DNA of 64,000 bases from Ovis canadensis. Its lineage: Eukaryota > Chordata > Mammalia > Artiodactyla > Bovidae. Made by a program: the position numbers and the translations under genes. The notes under the pieces were generated by a model, which searched no databases, had not been told where the DNA came from, and saw nothing but the letters and a program-made list of their open reading frames with translations. The stretch covers positions 107,785,001 through 107,849,000 of the forward strand of contig NC_091246.1 in the NCBI RefSeq assembly GCF_042477335.2, written 5' to 3'. Positions 62,150 to 64,000 of this stretch are shown one piece after another (the first letter of the stretch is position 1; each line of letters opens with the position of its first letter).

Positions 62150-62640
62150 TTGGTCTTTGCCCTCATGTCCTGGGAGGTAATTTCTAAGAAGAGTAGCTTT
62201 GTTTATTGGGGCCCTGGGCCACATGGTATCCTTTCTACTTCCAGAGAGGCTGGAGACTAAAAAATCAGCCATGAGGGCCGTCAACCATGTTGTTCACTGA
62301 GCCCCAGTGAAAACTCTGGAAACCAAGACTCAGATAAGCTCCCCTAGATGGCAGTATTCTGTGTGTGTCATTGCACATTGTTTCTGGGAGAGTAATGCTC
62401 TCCATGACTCCACTGCACATTTGGATTTCTGGCCTCTCTGTGTACCAATTCTCTTGGCTGATTTTAATCTGTTTCCTTTTGCTGTAATAAACCATGACTG
62501 TGAGTATAACTGATTTCAGTAAGTTCTCTGCATCCTTCAAATATATCATCAACCCTAACAGGGGTCTTGGGAACCCTGAACTCTGAAGCTGGTGTCAGAA
62601 GTGAGGGTGGTATCCTATGGACCATTTCCCTAACTTTGCA
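62150..62640 (+). mobile_element. LTR-like sequence, family uncertain
   Basis: GCTGATTTTAATCTGTTTCC, GCTGTAATAAACCATGACTG and GGGGTCTTGGGAACCCTGAA, with GTGTCAGAAGTGAGGGTGG, resemble the 3' part of an old mammalian ERV LTR, including its AATAAA. A 128-residue minus-strand open frame across it (62850-62464) is probably incidental. Confidence 0.5.
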
Positions 62641-63458
62641 GGTAGTTTTTGAAGTTTGGCCACAAAAGAATGTATAATCAGGTTTGTAAGTCATGCCTAC
62701 TGATGATAGTCTGGCCTTTCCCATTATCTCAGGCTGCTTTCTTGCTCCCAGGATCACCATCTTTGCCCTAGGGCTGTCTTCTGAGGACGAAGACAACACT
62801 GTCAGGGCATTTCGGAAGAAGGGCCTGGCTCTCCTCTCAGCAGGTCTCACCTAGTGACTGACAGAATCTGTTGTAACAGATATCCTAGCTCTCTTGCCCC
62901 TCAGGTGGGTAACTTTGAGGCCTGGGTTTCATACTAATTCCCAGCTTTCCCATGGGATTACTCCAGGCAGTACCAGTGGTAGCCAGCCGACTTGATAAGG
63001 CACCCTTTATTTACTGCCTTCCCTTCTTTGTCTGACTTCCCCACCTCTGACTGGTGTTTCCTGAATCCTCCAGATAAACTACCTGCACTCAAATCCTTGT
63101 CTCGGGATTATAGAGGGCATTTCCACAAGGCTATTTCCCTAAAATCCGCCCAGGAGCTAAAGTACTTGGTCCAGTGGGTGAGCACAGGATTCAAGCCAAG
63201 CCAGCTGGAATCCTTCCCAGGGAATTTTGTTCAATCTGAAATAGGGAGATGGGAGCTCTTTTTCCTCTTTGCTTTTTTCTCCTCCCTCTCAATGTATTTC
63301 CAGTAGAACCTAGGACAAAGTAGGAACTTGCTAAATACTTGCACAATATTTAATGCATACAAGTCCTACAATTTTTTTTGTTGCCAAGACATTAATGATC
63401 AGGCATTAATTTAAAACGTGTGAAATACTCTTATTACAGTATACCACAGTGCCATAGG
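62641..63458. other. No gene seen
   Basis: Unassigned. A 104-residue plus-strand open frame (62992-63306) shows no family resemblance. The stretch around CAGATAAACTACCTGCACTC looks like an old interspersed repeat I cannot name. Confidence 0.35.
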
Positions 63459-63660
63459 ACTTCCCTGGTGGCTCAGACAGTAAAGCGTCTGTCTACAATG
63501 TGGGAGACCCGGGTTTGATCCCTGGGTTAGGAAGATCCCCTGGAGAGGGAAATGGCAATCCACTCCAGTAACATTGCCTGGAAAATCCCATGGACAGAGG
63601 AGCCTGGTAGGCTACAGTCCATAGGGTCACAGAGAGTCAGAGACGACGGAGCGACTTCAC
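63459..63660 (+). mobile_element. Bov-tA SINE
   Basis: GACTTCCCTGGTGGCTCAGA to GACGGAGCGACTTCACTTTC. ACAGTGCCATAG is repeated on both sides (63447-63458 and about 63674-63685), a clear target-site duplication. Confidence 0.93.
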
Positions 63661-63689
63661 TTTCTTTCTTTCACAGTGCCATAGCACAT

Positions 63690-63800
63690 TGCAGTAGTTG
63701 ACTGAGCATGGGCTCAGGAACCAGACTGCTTGAGACTCAAGCTCAGCCACTTGCCAGTTGTTTGACTATGGAGGTTATTTGTCTGTAGTCTCTCAGCTTC
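63690..63800 (+). repeat. MIR SINE
   Basis: ATGGGCTCAGGAACCAGACT, CTCAGCCACTTGCCAGTTGT and TCTCAGCTTCTTTC follow the MIR core. Confidence 0.6.
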
Positions 63801-64000
63801 TTTCTCTAGCCTCTTCAAGGGTTCTGAAACCCTAAACAACATGTCCTAGACTCACTTGCCAGGACGTCTCCAGAAGGGTTCTGCTGACAGGAGCCCAGCA
63901 GTCAGGAGGAGGGTGGAAGGCGCTCTTCCTTTCTTGGGGCTCCAGTAGCCTTATCAGTGCTGTGCTACTCTGTGCTGGCTCCAGGAACACGGGGGCCTGA

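Noticed and set aside
62464..62850. 128-residue minus-strand open frame
   Set aside because: It lies across an LTR-like sequence in antisense, with no recognisable domain or splice context.
61192..64000. HMGB2 exons at the right edge
   Set aside because: Gene order in human suggests HMGB2 lies beyond SAP30, but I see no HMG-box coding sequence before the window ends.

Overview
This is a stretch of a ruminant (bovid) nuclear genome, from cattle, sheep, goat or a close relative. Three things show this. About twenty copies of the artiodactyl Bov-tA/BOV-A2 tRNA-derived SINEs are present, along with at least nine pieces of the horizontally acquired BovB (RTE) LINE and artiodactyl-type L1 3' ends. 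Genes are intron-split with GT-AG borders. Base composition is AT-rich apart from one CpG island. I cannot tell which bovid it is from sequence alone.

Only two protein genes can be supported, and they converge. SCRG1 (plus strand) has coding exons at 23407-23648 and 26073-26127, encoding a 98-residue secreted cysteine-rich peptide. SAP30 (minus strand) has four coding exons between 50465 and 45735, encoding a 220-residue subunit of the Sin3 histone deacetylase complex. Every exon joins in frame and the products match the known family lengths. As I recall, human 4q34.1 carries the same convergent pair between HAND2 and HMGB2; neither of those neighbours is visible here.

Layout. 1-23 kb is the region 5' of SCRG1, with many SINEs, BovB and L1 pieces, a microsatellite cluster (13.7-14.6 kb) and a weak candidate for the SCRG1 non-coding first exon (near 15.0 kb). 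23.4-26.2 kb is SCRG1, whose intron holds only old repeats. 27.3-43.6 kb is a repeat-built intergenic block. One old L1 copy (about 30.97-43.6 kb) has been opened by a 3.5-kb minisatellite with short flanking direct repeats, by a BovB inside that minisatellite, and by three further BovB insertions. 45.5-50.5 kb is SAP30, almost free of young repeats. 49.6-51.0 kb is its CpG-island promoter, with two ZNF143/SBS-like motifs in opposite orientations. 51-64 kb is the region 5' of SAP30, with a second CpG-rich patch, a 2-kb BovB retaining reverse-transcriptase motifs, a MaLR LTR, and a U2 snRNA/L1 chimeric retroelement with a clear target-site duplication.

The two genes are not known to act together: SCRG1 is a secreted signalling peptide and SAP30 a nuclear corepressor subunit. 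The most unusual items are the tandem-repeat block inserted in L1, the inverted U2-L1 chimera, the possible intronic-polyadenylation isoform of SCRG1, and the paired ZNF143-like sites.
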